From Mauremys mutica (taxonomy: Eukaryota; Chordata; Testudines; Geoemydidae), in NCBI RefSeq assembly GCF_020497125.1, contig NC_059075.1, positions 57,121,321 through 57,185,320 on the forward strand: a stretch of DNA of 64,000 nt. The letters run 5' to 3'. Below, one piece after another: positions 1 to 11,132 of this stretch; position 1 is the stretch's first letter; each line of letters starts with the position of its first letter. Both the position numbers and the translations under genes were made by a program. The notes under the pieces are model-generated. The model saw nothing but the letters and a program-made list of their open reading frames with translations. It was not told the origin of the DNA and ran no database searches.

Positions 1-1046
1 TATCGTCAAAAGAGCCCTGTGAGACAGGAAAGTATTATCCCCATTTTACTGAGTGGGACCTTTGGCATAGAGATGTGAAGTCACTTGCCTAGAGTCACAC
101 AGGAAGCCAACGACAGAACCACAAAGAAATCTCAGATTTCCTGAGCTCCAGTCCATCTCCTTATAAGGGCAGCCTTCAAAACTAGTTTAGAGCCCTTTGG
201 TTGCACCCAGCCAAGGCTGTAACCAGGGCAGGGTGAGTGGGGAAGCCGCCCAGGGCACAAAGCCATGGGGGTGGAAAAATGGGTCAGACAAATGACGAAA
301 AAACGGTAGTGGGCACAAATATTCTTGCTCGCCCCAGGTGCTAAAATGTCTAGTTATGGCTCTGCATCTGGACATACCTTTCCCATGAACCAATGAGCAT
401 AACTCACTGTCACTTGTGATTTAGGCAAATGCTAGTTTCTATCCATCAAATTCTCCAAACAATATAATCTGATACCAGGGAAATTAAGACTGCACTATAT
501 CACTGACAAACACAGGTAAAGCAGAGCAGCAAATCTCTATAGCAGAAAATAAATTGTACAAAAGCCTGGCAGTAAAGACATTTACCCCAAAGCCCTCTGG
601 CCCCCAAAATCAATCTTGACAAAATAACCACTAAACACAGGCGTACTGGAGAGAATCCAAGGCATATGGAACCTTTGTGCTGTCTCTAGATGAAGAGCCC
701 AATAACCTGAGTTCTGCTTTTTATTTAAACTCGGACAGTTTAGAAGCATGTGAAACAAGCCAACAATTAAAAATAAATAAATAACAATTTAAAAAACATG
801 CTTTAAAATGGTTCAGAAACTAAATTAAGAAACACCAAAAGAGACTATCAAATCTCATCTTGTACCCTCAAAACAGTTTAATTCTTTTCAACTAAGATAA
901 TTTTCTCCATTTTGGCTATTGATTGACACTGTTGAATGTTCAGTTGGTTTTGCTATTTTACAAATCACATGCCCTTAAAATAACTTTGGTCCCAGACAAA
1001 ATCTTTGTTACATTGGAGTTAAGATTGGGAGTATACATTACACTAA
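1..1046. other. Non-coding, no recognised feature
   Basis: AT-rich unique-looking sequence. The reading frames here are short and lack recognisable motifs. I see no repeat boundary or RNA gene. Confidence 0.5.
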
Positions 1047-1326
1047 AGGCACGTCTATACATACAGCACTGCAGTGGCACAGCTGTATCAGTACAGCTGC
1101 ATTGGTGCAGCAGGTATGGTGAAGACATTCTATGCCGATGGGAGAGAGCTCTCCTGTCAGCATAAAATAAACCCACCTCCGTGAGTGGCATAAACTATGT
1201 CGGCGGGAGAGCACTGTGCACATGAACGCTTACGTTGGTGTAACTAATGTTGCTCAGGGGGTGGAATACTCACACCCCTGAGCAACGTAAGTTTTTGCCA
1301 ACATAGGCTATGTCTACACTACAGCC
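1047..1326. mobile_element. MITE, PIF/Harbinger-like, boundaries uncertain
   Basis: The left edge follows a TAA (1044-1046) and starts with AGGCACGTCTATAC, a diverged form of the 'GGC..GTCTACAC' terminus shared with other MITEs in this window. The right part carries GGCTATGTCTACACT near 1306-1320. The interior has short internal inverted pieces (CACCCCTGAGCAACGTAAG against CTTACGTTGGTGTAAC and GTTGCTCAGGGG). The right boundary is not clean, so the end coordinate is approximate. It has no coding capacity and would need a transposase supplied in trans. Confidence 0.45.
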
Positions 1327-2149
1327 TAATTTAGGGTAAAAAACTATGATGACCGCATTATATGTAAGGCCAAACTTAAAAGAAATCCAAGCACGTTAAA
1401 GTATGAAAACACAAAAGTAAATGCACTCAAAAGACCTTAACTATGCCCTGTAGTTACACTGTGCAAGAACCATTCAGTTATGATAGATATATTAGTGCTC
1501 CTGATAGCAGATAAGTTCAGACTAATTTTTAAAGACATTATTTTTTTTATTTTTTTCCTTATGGCATAGGAAGGATATGATATGTGTAATGAGAATTTTT
1601 TAAATTATTTTGTGCAACACATTAAAAAGTTCTTTTCTAAGCCCCTAGTTGCCTTTGCCATATTTTATAAATGCAGTCATGCCAATACAAATGAAAATGA
1701 AGATGAGGGTACTCTGATATCACATTGATGGGCAGCTATATTAAAACCTTGATGAATATTGTTAGCTTTCCTAAACACCCCCCCCCCCCCAAAAAAAAGC
1801 CTACATGAAGGAATGGACCTTGTTAACATAGCTCAAATTTGCAGATCTTTTGGGACATTTCAGACTACTGGCATGGGAGAATGGTGGAGTAAATTCCCAC
1901 ATTCAGGGCTCCTCACAGAAAAAGCTCTGGTGGCATTTCCCTTTCCTGAAGTCAATGTGGCTCCAGCTAAAGGAACTCCTGCAATTCCATTCCACAGAGG
2001 ATCAAGAAAGTAGAGAAGTGGTTTATGTATGATGGTGTTCTACTCGGGAATGGGGGAGGAGGAATTTACCACAGCTCCTACAAGAATTAAAGAACTTTGG
2101 TGGCAGGGTGTTGAATGATTAAGGCAAGTCACAAACTAGAGATTGGGGA
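1327..2149. other. Non-coding, with a C13A8 homopolymer tract
   Basis: No gene is seen. A run of 13 C (1778-1790) is followed directly by 8 A (1791-1798), the only notable simple sequence. Short open frames around 1759-2032 arise from this tract and its flank and show no family signature. Confidence 0.5.
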
Positions 2150-2739
2150 GACAAAGAAAGGACTTTTGATATAAAAAGATGAATTTGAATGGACTTTGGG
2201 TCTTCTTTCTGATCCAGCAAATGGACTGGACCTTCTGTCCAAAGGGGTCCCCAATCCTTGTGAAAGGGTTGAAAAGACTTCGGCCTACTAGGGCCCCATA
2301 AGACTGATGGGTGAGTCCTGTTATGTTTAGTGTGCGTTTAAATCTGTTTATTGTTTTTAACATGTTTTCTCTGTAATGCTTTTACCTTAAGAATAAATGG
2401 GGTTGCTTCCAAAGAGCTGTGTGGTAACTTGTCACTGTAATACACTGTTCATACCCCGCAGAAAGAAAGCAAAGCACAGGTGCTGGCATTTAGGCAGACT
2501 GGCTTGCTGGAGATATCACAGAGGGAGGTAGGGAGCTGTGCAGCCTTAAACCCGCAGGTCAGAATAGAGTGAGACAAGGGTCCCTACCCAGGGACAGGCG
2601 ACAGCTGAAGACCTGAGGCCTGACAGGGAACTCCTGGAACAGACCATGGAGGTAGGGCCTGCTCGGGGGCTAAGGATTCCAGGGCAGAACCAGGCCACTC
2701 AGCAATCCACAGTTAAGTGAGCCAGGTAGCTGTAACCAG
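2150..2739 (+). repeat. Interspersed repeat, possibly LTR-derived
   Basis: This block resembles mid-repetitive LTR-type sequence that I associate with turtle genomes: a poly(A) signal AATAAA at 2392-2397 is followed by a segment rich in AGCAAAGCAC and CTGGAACAGACC type motifs. I cannot define TG/CA ends or a target duplication. The assignment rests on general appearance and could be wrong. Confidence 0.3.
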
Positions 2740-3738
2740 CTATGCTGCCATAGATACATGTTAAATACCATATAGGTATGGATTAAGGCAGTAATGCAAA
2801 ACATACAGGCATCAAGCCTGTAAAGCCAATAGTTTAGCCAAACTAACTCAAGGCCTAAAACCTGACATAAGTAACTAACCCATAAATGACCCTATATCAC
2901 AAGATAGAGTGATGTTATAAGTGTTGCTAAAAACTGTTTACAAGTAACCACAAGATGCCGGTTTATACCAGCATTAGATATTTTAAGTTACAAGCATCAG
3001 CAGGCGTCCGATCACAAGAATGCCAAGTATCAGAGGGGTAGCCATGTTAGTCTGGATCTGTAAAAGCAGCAAAGAGTCCTGTGGCACCTTATAGACTAAC
3101 AGATGTATTGAAGCATGAGCTTTCGTGGGTGAATACCCACTTCATCTGACGTATGTAATGGAAATTTCCAGAGGCAGGTACCTGGATTGGGGTACCTCTG
3201 GAAATTTCCATTACATGCATCTGACAAAGTGGGTATTCACCCACGAAAGCTTATGCTCCAATACATCTGTTAGTCTATAAGGTGCCACAGGACTCTGTGT
3301 TGCTTTTTAAAAATGCCAAGGTAACCAATTGATGTATATGCTAATAAGCTTGAGGTAAAAGGCCTACCAACCCATGGGGGAAGGGACCCCAACATAGGCA
3401 GGTGAGGAAATAAAGATAAGGAAAAGGGGCTGAAACCAAACTGAATATGATTTAAGCATAGAGGATGTCAGCGTAACAGATTATAAAAGCTGTATCTCGG
3501 CCTGCATACAATGGAAGATGCCAGGATGACACCCACTGGTGGTGATGGTGATGATGAAGACGATGATGATGAGGAAGATAACCCCTGACATTCCAGGGTT
3601 CCAGAGCAGGAGATGTGAGTGATGCCAGTCATAGAACTAAACATTTTGTACCATCTCTATCTGTGATGGTATTTCATTGTTTGTGGGATTGTTCATCTGC
3701 TCAGTGGATTTGTTAATAAAGAGACTTATGCTGAATTG
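2740..3738 (+). repeat. LTR-like repeat interrupted by a Penelope copy
   Basis: The segment has a TATA box (TATAAAA, 3482-3488) and, about 230 bp later, a poly(A) signal (AATAAA, 3715-3720). That is the order expected for the U3-R-U5 part of a retroviral-type LTR. A GAT-rich tract (about 3539-3583) lies between them. A Penelope-like insertion occupies 3028-3311. Outer boundaries are not resolved, and no gag or pol sequence is visible, so a solo LTR is the most likely reading if it is an LTR. Confidence 0.35.
3028..3311. mobile_element. Penelope-like element, short head-to-head copy
   Basis: The element is flanked by a 9-bp direct repeat AATGCCAAG (3019-3027 and 3312-3320). The left half is the reverse complement of the family 3' end, beginning TATCAGAGGGGTAGCC and running through GTGGCACCTTATAGACTAAC. 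The right half is the same tail in direct orientation (CACGAAAGCTTATGCTCC to GGTGCCACAGGACTC). The halves meet at a palindromic centre near 3170-3200 (CCAGAGGCAGGTACC and GGTACCTCTGG). The right copy lacks the final 40-50 bases that the left copy keeps. The family is assigned from similarity to the tail of the endonuclease-bearing element at 14838-15921. Confidence 0.75.
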
Positions 3739-3742
3739 TAAT

Positions 3743-4569
3743 TACTGTATATACTCAATCATAAGCCAGTTCATTTATAAGCCAACCCCCCAAAGATGGA
3801 TAAGTAAAAATGGAAAATTTTTATAACCCATTCATAATCTGACCCTATAATTTAGGGGTCAGCAAACTTTGGCTCCTGGGCCATCAGGATAAGTCGCTTG
3901 TGGTCCGAGAGTGTTTGTTTACCTCGAGCGTCCGCAGGCACGGAGGTAAACCTAAGTAAACAAAGTGTCCCGGTGAGCCAGCTGCTTACCCTGATGAGCC
4001 GGGACAGCAACTGGTGGGGAATTTTTTTGGGGGGGAGAAGCTGTGGGTCAGGGGAGTAACCCCTGTGACCACCCCCCACATGACCCCATCCCTAGCCCAT
4101 ACTCTCCTCATCCCATCCCTTCCAACCTTTTCTGGGGAGGGCCAGGGGAGGATGTCTCTGATCTGGCTGGAGCTGCTCCAGTGGGTCAGACCAGGTGGCA
4201 CGGCTGCAGCATGTTCCAGTGGGCTGGGCCAGGCAGCGTAGCCACAGCATGCTCCAGCGCCTGGGTGGTGAGGCCACAGCCTGCTCTGGGGGGCAGGGCC
4301 GAGTGGCACAGCTGCAGCCTGCCAGCCCCGGAGCTGCAACTGCTTCGGAGGCTAGGAGGAGAGCAGTGTGGCCAGAAGTGAAGAGACTCTGGCCCTGCCT
4401 CTTCCCTTCTGTCTCTGCTGGCAGTGCTGCCTCTCCTTGCTCCCTCTGTTGTGGGGGAAGGGCTGTGTCCCACCTCTCCCTCTCTATACCCATTCATAAG
4501 CCGACCCCCTTCTCTGGTGCTTCCCTTTTTTACTAAAAAAATTCGGCTTATGAACGAGTATATACGGTA
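3743..4569. mobile_element. Non-autonomous DNA transposon with ~25-bp TIRs
   Basis: The left end TACTGTATATACTCAATCATAAGCC (3743 on) is an imperfect inverted match of the right end (GGCTTATGAACGAGTATATACGGTA, 4545-4569). A second, inner occurrence of CATTCATAAGCCGACCCC lies near 4490. The interior is much more GC-rich than its surroundings (about 3850-4490), and a sequence at 3852 on (GGGGTCAGCAAACTTTGGC) resembles a hAT terminus, suggesting a nested fragment. Several overlapping open frames in both strands here are a by-product of GC content. The superfamily is not assigned. Confidence 0.6.
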
Positions 4570-6922
4570 TTTCTCGTGTGCTCCTCGGGTCTCTCACTCT
4601 AACAACACTGATAATCATATTCCTGACACTGTAGCCATTCAGGTAACTGAATCCTAATCGGCCACTGTGGTCTAAGAAATTAATCAACAATCAATACACC
4701 AATCTATCAATTAGGCTACATAGCCAAGGAGTCTGGAAGGCCCAAGGCCACAGACAATCGAAGCTAGGGTTCTCCAGTCCTGGGGCAGTCCACATGGCAG
4801 AACCCTTGCCTGTGAATCAATGAATATTAATCAAACCTAGCTTGCTTTTGCGAGACATTTTGGGTTCGATGAATTGACATTTTCTAATGAAAGCCTTTCA
4901 TTGAAAAGTTTCTGACCAGCTACAGGTAGCCCATGTAGACTAGCCCAGTCAAGGAAGTGACAAAGCTATAGATCACAGTAGCAAGGTTTGGATAAGAAAG
5001 GCCTCAGCATTCAGCCCTAGCCCATAAGCCCCTACACCCACTCTACCAAACTTGTACGAGTGGCATTGTGACCTGGCGCATGGGGTTGCAACGCCATTCA
5101 GGTTTGTCCCAGCCAAAAGTGGGCTGGCAATGGTGCAGGTGGCCCTCGTGTCTCTGTAGCCTATGGCATTCGAGGGAATCACAGTATTCATGGATTGAGA
5201 ACTCAAGTAACAAATGGTAAACACACATACTCAGTTACAGATGAATCCTTCACGGAACTGATACTTTGGACCTATCCAGAAAATTACTTATGCATGTACA
5301 ATCTTAAACATGTGAGTAGTCCTACGGAGGAGGTTGTGTGCAGGAGCTACCCATATTACATCTGAGCTAGCGCCCTGCTTTTTGCAGCCTGCCTCATGGC
5401 ATGGACTACTGTCTCAAAACTCAACACAGGTTGCACAAACAAGGGAGCAGAGATTCAATCTACAGGACACACGAAGTGGAGCAGCAGCCTCCTCCAGTAG
5501 CAGATGGAATGGTAGTCCAAAGCCTGAATCTCAGTCTCCCTGAATCAGCCATGGGTAGTTGCAGCTAGAACTGCAGCATCAGTTACAGCTCTTGCAGAAA
5601 CTCTGGACTGCTGTGCTAGGAACTTCCTTCAAGAGGCACATTTTTAATGCCACAAAACTGTTGCACTCATTAAAATATCCTCAGAATTGATCAGACTTCT
5701 GTTCAATAGCCAGGTACTAGGTAACATACACTAAACAATATTATCCCAAATTTAATCATTAAGTTTTATAAATACAAAATGCACATAGATAACTGTAGGT
5801 TGGCTTGGAAATATGTGATAGCATATGTAAATTCTATCAGGTTTTGGATATATGTTTTACTCTCTCTTGTGTCATTTTAAAATAGCTTACCAATGCAATT
5901 GTTCTCAAAGCTGTTTAATACTGCTTTTTTCTTTATTAGTTGGAATCATTTCTGTTTAATCATAATCAATGCTGGATACATATAGAGCATAATGGATTAA
6001 ATTACTGAAAAATGCTACACTTCTAATACCATAATTGTCAATTTTATTTTATTTTTGGCTTCGAGAGAGGTCTGTTGTGTGCAAATCAGAACCAGAAGGC
6101 ATATTTCCGATCTGTAGCCTTAGCCAGTGGGCTAACAGAACAGGGATAATGAGACAGATGTCTAACTTCTTTGTTTCTTGTTTATTTTTAGCTAGGTCTG
6201 ACCATATGTGCATCTATCCTTGAAAAGATTAGAACTCAATCCATAGTTAGTGCAATAAAGAGAATTAGAGAATGCACACAGAAAATCCAGATAGAAAGCT
6301 ACTCAGTTGGACACCATTATTTTTCTTTAGGCAGGGGACTCTGACAAATCTACCAGGGCTATCTCTCAAGTTCTGTCACCACACTGTCTTAGCAGTTAAG
6401 TACTGTATACCACAAGTCATGCAACAACCACTAGGATATACATTCACAGCCATATGGTTTCGTTCATGTGTTCTTGTTAATGTTTTCCTCTTTTGCATTT
6501 GCTCTGCATTCACTCTACATAATTCAGACTCCTTCTGCACATGCATTATGACACTTCCCGCCACATATTTAACTACCACATACTCTTTTTTCCATAGTAC
6601 ACAGGATGGATGATGTTCACTGAATCAATAGTTATTCAATGTTTTGTTTTATACTTATTGTTAAATGCATGGCCTCGTCCCTCATTTCCTGCACACTATC
6701 AAAAGCCTGCTCTGACTGCAGAATTATGAATTTCCCCATTAGCTTTTCTGGGAGGCTCATCACTGTAATATCTGAATGATTCACAAACATTAATTTATCT
6801 TCACAACACCTGGGTGAAGAAAGGGTGTATTGTTATTCCATTTTTACACATGGGGAACTGAGACACAGCCATTAATGTCAAAAAGTTCACACTAACCTGA
6901 GTACCCAAACTGAGATACTGAT
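4570..6922. other. Non-coding, no recognised feature
   Basis: Both strands were inspected and nothing gene-like stands out. The longest frames (for example 6272-6613 plus) have no motif, no initiation context that can be judged and no flanking splice pattern that I trust. Confidence 0.5.
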
Positions 6923-7035
6923 GGCCTGACTTTTCAGAGAAATCAGCATTTTATAGCACTTTATTGTTCAGAGCACAGCTCCAATTAACTTCAGCTGCAG
7001 CTGTGAATGTTCAGCACTTCTGCAAATCAGACTCC
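6923..7035. mobile_element. Short palindromic MITE
   Basis: The left arm GGCCTGACTTTTCAGAGAAATCAGCA is an imperfect inverted copy of the right arm (TTCAGCACTTCTGCAAATCAGACTCC). This 'GGCCTGATTTTCA...' palindrome is a frequent small element in turtle and archosaur DNA as far as I recall. There is no coding capacity; the superfamily is not assigned. Confidence 0.5.
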
Positions 7036-7263
7036 AAGTATCTCACATTGGGCACCCAGAAAATGACGAACATACAGTTAGTGACCATGTGTGAAAAGTT
7101 TTGTTTAAGTGACTTGACTAGCATCACACAGGAACTCTGAGGCAGAGGCAAGGAAAGAATCTAATTCTCCAGGTTGGCATAAACCATGAGGACCACCCTT
7201 CTTCCTGCAGTGCCCTGCCTCATTCACTACACACCTTCCTGTTTCTACAACAGATGAAGTAAG

Positions 7264-7264
<1 letters not shown>

Positions 7265-7308
<44 letters not shown>

Positions 7309-7330
7309 ACACACACACACACACACACAC
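7265..7330. repeat. (CA)n microsatellite
   Basis: Nearly pure CA dinucleotide repeat with one CCA interruption near 7309. It creates a spurious minus-strand frame rich in Cys-Val. Confidence 0.95.
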
Positions 7331-10300
7331 GCTTCCCTAAGGACACAACCCTGATTCATTCCCTGTGCTCCATCCATCCTGTACACTGAATGAACTGAAT
7401 AGTATTTAGTCCTGTAGTCATAATGAGTATGCAGAAGGGGAGCAAATTAGGGTTAGATTCGCAAAAATCACCAAACTAAAAAAAGTGCAAAAAATAGAAA
7501 AAAAGATGAAATGCAGTGAAAGTATTTTTATAGTATTTTATTTAATTTTTTTCAGACTTTTTCTTTGTTAAAAAGGCCTCTCTTTATAGCTTTTGATCCT
7601 ATACTTCACTACATGCAGAGCTGCACTAGAGTGCTGCAGGATCAGGAACTTAATCTGTAGCCCTTTTGTTATTTAGTGGTCACCAGTTAGTTTGGTGCTG
7701 TATAAACAAAAATAGCATAGTGTCAGGGCCAAGAAGCTCACAATTAAAATAAAACAAGGCAACTCAGACACATACAAAACATTGGGCAGCATCCAGTCTT
7801 GAGTGGAGCAGATTTATTTCAATTATTTTTTTTAAAGCGGGGATGGGAGAAGATTCAATTTTTCTTGAAAGGCTCGACTGAATCAGCAAATCAACAGTGG
7901 AAGAGAGGTCAAAGAGGGACAGAATGCTCTGAAACCTAATAGAGACATCTTAGGTAGCAGGATTGGAGATTTCAAGAAGTGTGTAAGAGTGGTAGTAGGG
8001 TAGAAGGAAATGGAGCAATAGTAACTGAGATAAAGAGTTATGCGTTAAGAGTTAGTCAAGAAGTCAAATGCAGAGGCTAAGGAGAAGTGAGAGGTGAAAG
8101 AGTTAGCTGGAAGTTACCAAGATAAGGAATTAAGATGAGAGGAAGAAGGAAAGCCACGGGATAAAGAAAGGAGAAAGATGGAGATTTGAGAGCAGAAAAA
8201 GACTGTGAAGGGATTTCAGTTAAGATTATAATGTACTCTAACAACCACTAGTATTATTCAAAGGATTTTTGGCAACATATAGATTTAGAAAGTTTAAGCA
8301 ATTACAATATTTTGTGAGGGCAGGTGTCTCATGCTATAAGAAATAAAAAATAATCCTGATATTTTGAACCTGAAAGTCAATATTCATGTAGTAAAAGAGG
8401 GTGAATGTGTGCAAGTGAAAAAAAGTCACTATTACCTATCACTTCAGTAAGGTAGAAACACAATATAAGTTATATGGAGACAAAGAACCTTCCTCAAGAC
8501 CCTGCTATCAAAGTATCTTCAGAACTGGAGCTCTATTATCCACAAACCAGGATCATATGATACAATTTCATTAAGGAGTGTGCCCCGTCAGGAACCAGAA
8601 AGGATTCCCATTGACCCCTGCAAAAGCAGGCATGCTAACGTTCATACTTCAAATGAAGTGTAAATGTAAAAGCCTTTGACACCCTAACCTATACGATAAT
8701 CAGGTTGCAGGGTGCTACAGAAGTGCCATGTGGTTACTTAATATCCATTAGGGTGGATCATCACTGGTAGTGTGTACAACCTGAAATAAATACCATCCAT
8801 GATCTGAGAAAAGCACCTGACCACACGTGCATCACCTAGACCTTGACTAGATGATTCAGGGGGCCTTTCTTGGTGCAGCTCGCATCAGCCGGCTATGCAG
8901 TGCTGCATGAGCCTAGGGGAAATGAAAAGCCATGCTCTCAATTTTAATTCTGAAGTCCATAAATTATCCTGGTCCCATACACACATTCACAAGAGATGTC
9001 CAGAGCACAAACGAGGGCTTGATAAAGCAAGCAGATCCCCAAGTAGGTATACAGACAAAACAAACGGAAGAAAAGGGGCTGGTGAGGGAAAGAAAAGGAG
9101 TGCTTCTGCATCAAGTGACAGTCACACACAATATCTGCTCGAGAGAGAGAGATCAAAACTGGTCAAGGGAGGAAAAGATAATAAATATTAATAAAAATAT
9201 AGGTAACAGCCAAGAAACTACAGGATGCAGAGTAGCTAGCTAGCAACATTAAAGTATCTAACTATCCCATCTTCTTTCTTCAAATGGACGGAGTCAGTCA
9301 AACCTTGATTATTCAAATCCTAGTTATCCGAAGGTCAGGTAAGTTTGATTTTGGTACACAGACTTCAATAGATTAAGTAGTTGAAGTTGAACTCCCACAG
9401 CAGGCTTTAAAATCTGCTGCCCACTTCTTAATTATATACAATTTTCTTACTTCAAGACTGTCCGAGTGGGGCTTCAATTATTAAGACTTCTGCATAAATC
9501 TTTATGTGATTCCACTAAATCTTGTAAGTGTTGTTGTTTGAAACATAATCCCAAAGATTGTTGGACATAAAGTGAGACTTGGGCTGAGATGACCAGTCAA
9601 TAGGGTTGCCTACAAGGAGGAAAACTGACTAGACTGCTGAGCTGGCTCATCCATATAGCCAAACCATCCATTTATCCAAAAGCATACCAGGCACAGAAAT
9701 ACTACATAACATAAAAGCATAAATCAATGTAATAAAATACATTTAACCTGGTGGCTGTCTCTCTTCTGGATTCCTTTCCTCCACACACACACTTCCAATT
9801 CTGACTCATCCCTCTCCTTATTTCCTTCCCACATCATCACTACAGTATATTTTTCTTTCCTGAAAATTCCTCTTTCTGATTATTACCTAATGGTGTCCCA
9901 AAGAGATATGAGGATATCAGAGGGAGGAGAGAAATCTCTCTCTTCCCCCCCCCCCCACCAATTAATGGAGTCTTAGTGGTAGGTCTAGGCTGAAGTGGGT
10001 GGGTCAGCTGGTGAGATGACCTGCAGCGGCCTGCTTCTCCATTGCTTCCCTATCTGTGCTGCTGCTGCAAAACACAAGGGGAACAAGGGAGTCAGCAGAT
10101 GGAACCCTGCGAATGAAAAAGGACAGCAAGGGATTGGGGGGCAGCCTTAACTACAGAAAGGGTTTTATCACTCCCTACAGTCATATGCGGGGCAAGCCAG
10201 CTAGTTCCAGAGAGGAAATGTTAGATTCTTTTCAGGTAACTATTAGTAATAAAACATAGCCCAAATAAAGCACTAAACTGAAACCAGGGTCAATGACATA

Positions 10301-10951
10301 TTTTAACTTTCTGTACTGGTAGATCTACTGACAACCTGCGTATAGAGTACACTTAAAGGTGGGTAACAACAACTATTATGTAGAAACGTCTAGTTGCCAA
10401 ACACTTGGTGTTACCTGTAAGCAGTGGAGAAACACTGTCTTATTAGTACCAGTGTAATTAGCTGGCTTAGTGCATGTACACAACAGCCCTCTATTGGATA
10501 AAATGGATCACATATATGTCCAAATAAGCCGGCTATCCAGGGGCTAAAATAAGGATGACAGCAGAACTCCCCTTCCTCTGCTAAAAACCAAGGCTAAAAA
10601 CCACCCTCCTGTCCCTGGCCTGGGTAAGCAGTGCTTTGCCAACAATTCCCTCACCCCTTGGCTAGCCTGTAAGAGCTAACAGGCATGAGCTCACTTGAAC
10701 AGAACCACGTATATTTATCATTGAAAGACTGTATAGAAGCAGCTCCATCATGCTACTGATACAGTTTGGTTTTCTCCCTTAGGCAGGAAGAGCACACACT
10801 CAGCCCTGAACTTCCTAATACAAGGTACCTTCCCACGTAGGAGGAGCCAGGCCTTTTACAGGTTGTTGTTGGCAACAAACACCACTCACAGCAGTAAGTC
10901 AATTTCACAGTAGAACCTATTTATACTGTATAGATGCTACTTTTGGCTCAC
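7331..10951. other. Non-coding, no recognised gene
   Basis: Long AT-rich interval. It contains a poly-C run near 9946-9957 and purine-rich stretches at about 7900-8220. Frames at 8895-9243 overlap in two phases and look fortuitous. No repeat boundaries were recognised. Confidence 0.45.
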
Positions 10952-10954
10952 TTA

Positions 10955-11129
10955 GAGTATGTTTGCACTTCCAGCTGGAGTGTAAATTCCAGTTCAAGGA
11001 GACATACCCACAATAGCTTTAATTCAGCTAGTGTGCTGAAAATGAAATGCAGCTAGCTTGATCAGAGCGAGCACAGAGATGTTTCCTTGAGCTGGAATTT
11101 ACACCTCTAGTTCAAAGCATAGGGCACCC
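10955..11129. mobile_element. MITE, PIF/Harbinger-like (TTA duplication)
   Basis: A 3-bp TTA lies on both sides (10952-10954 and 11130-11132), the duplication typical of PIF/Harbinger elements. The interior is an imperfect palindrome: GAGCTGGAATTTACACC near the right end mirrors GGAGTGTAAATTCCAGTTC near the left. The left terminus GAGTATGTTTGCACTTCC resembles the 'GGTCTACACT' termini of the other MITEs listed here. Non-coding. Confidence 0.6.
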
Positions 11130-11132
11130 TTA

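Noticed and set aside
7105..7386. Minus-strand frame rich in Cys-Val repeats
   Set aside because: It is a translation of the CA microsatellite.
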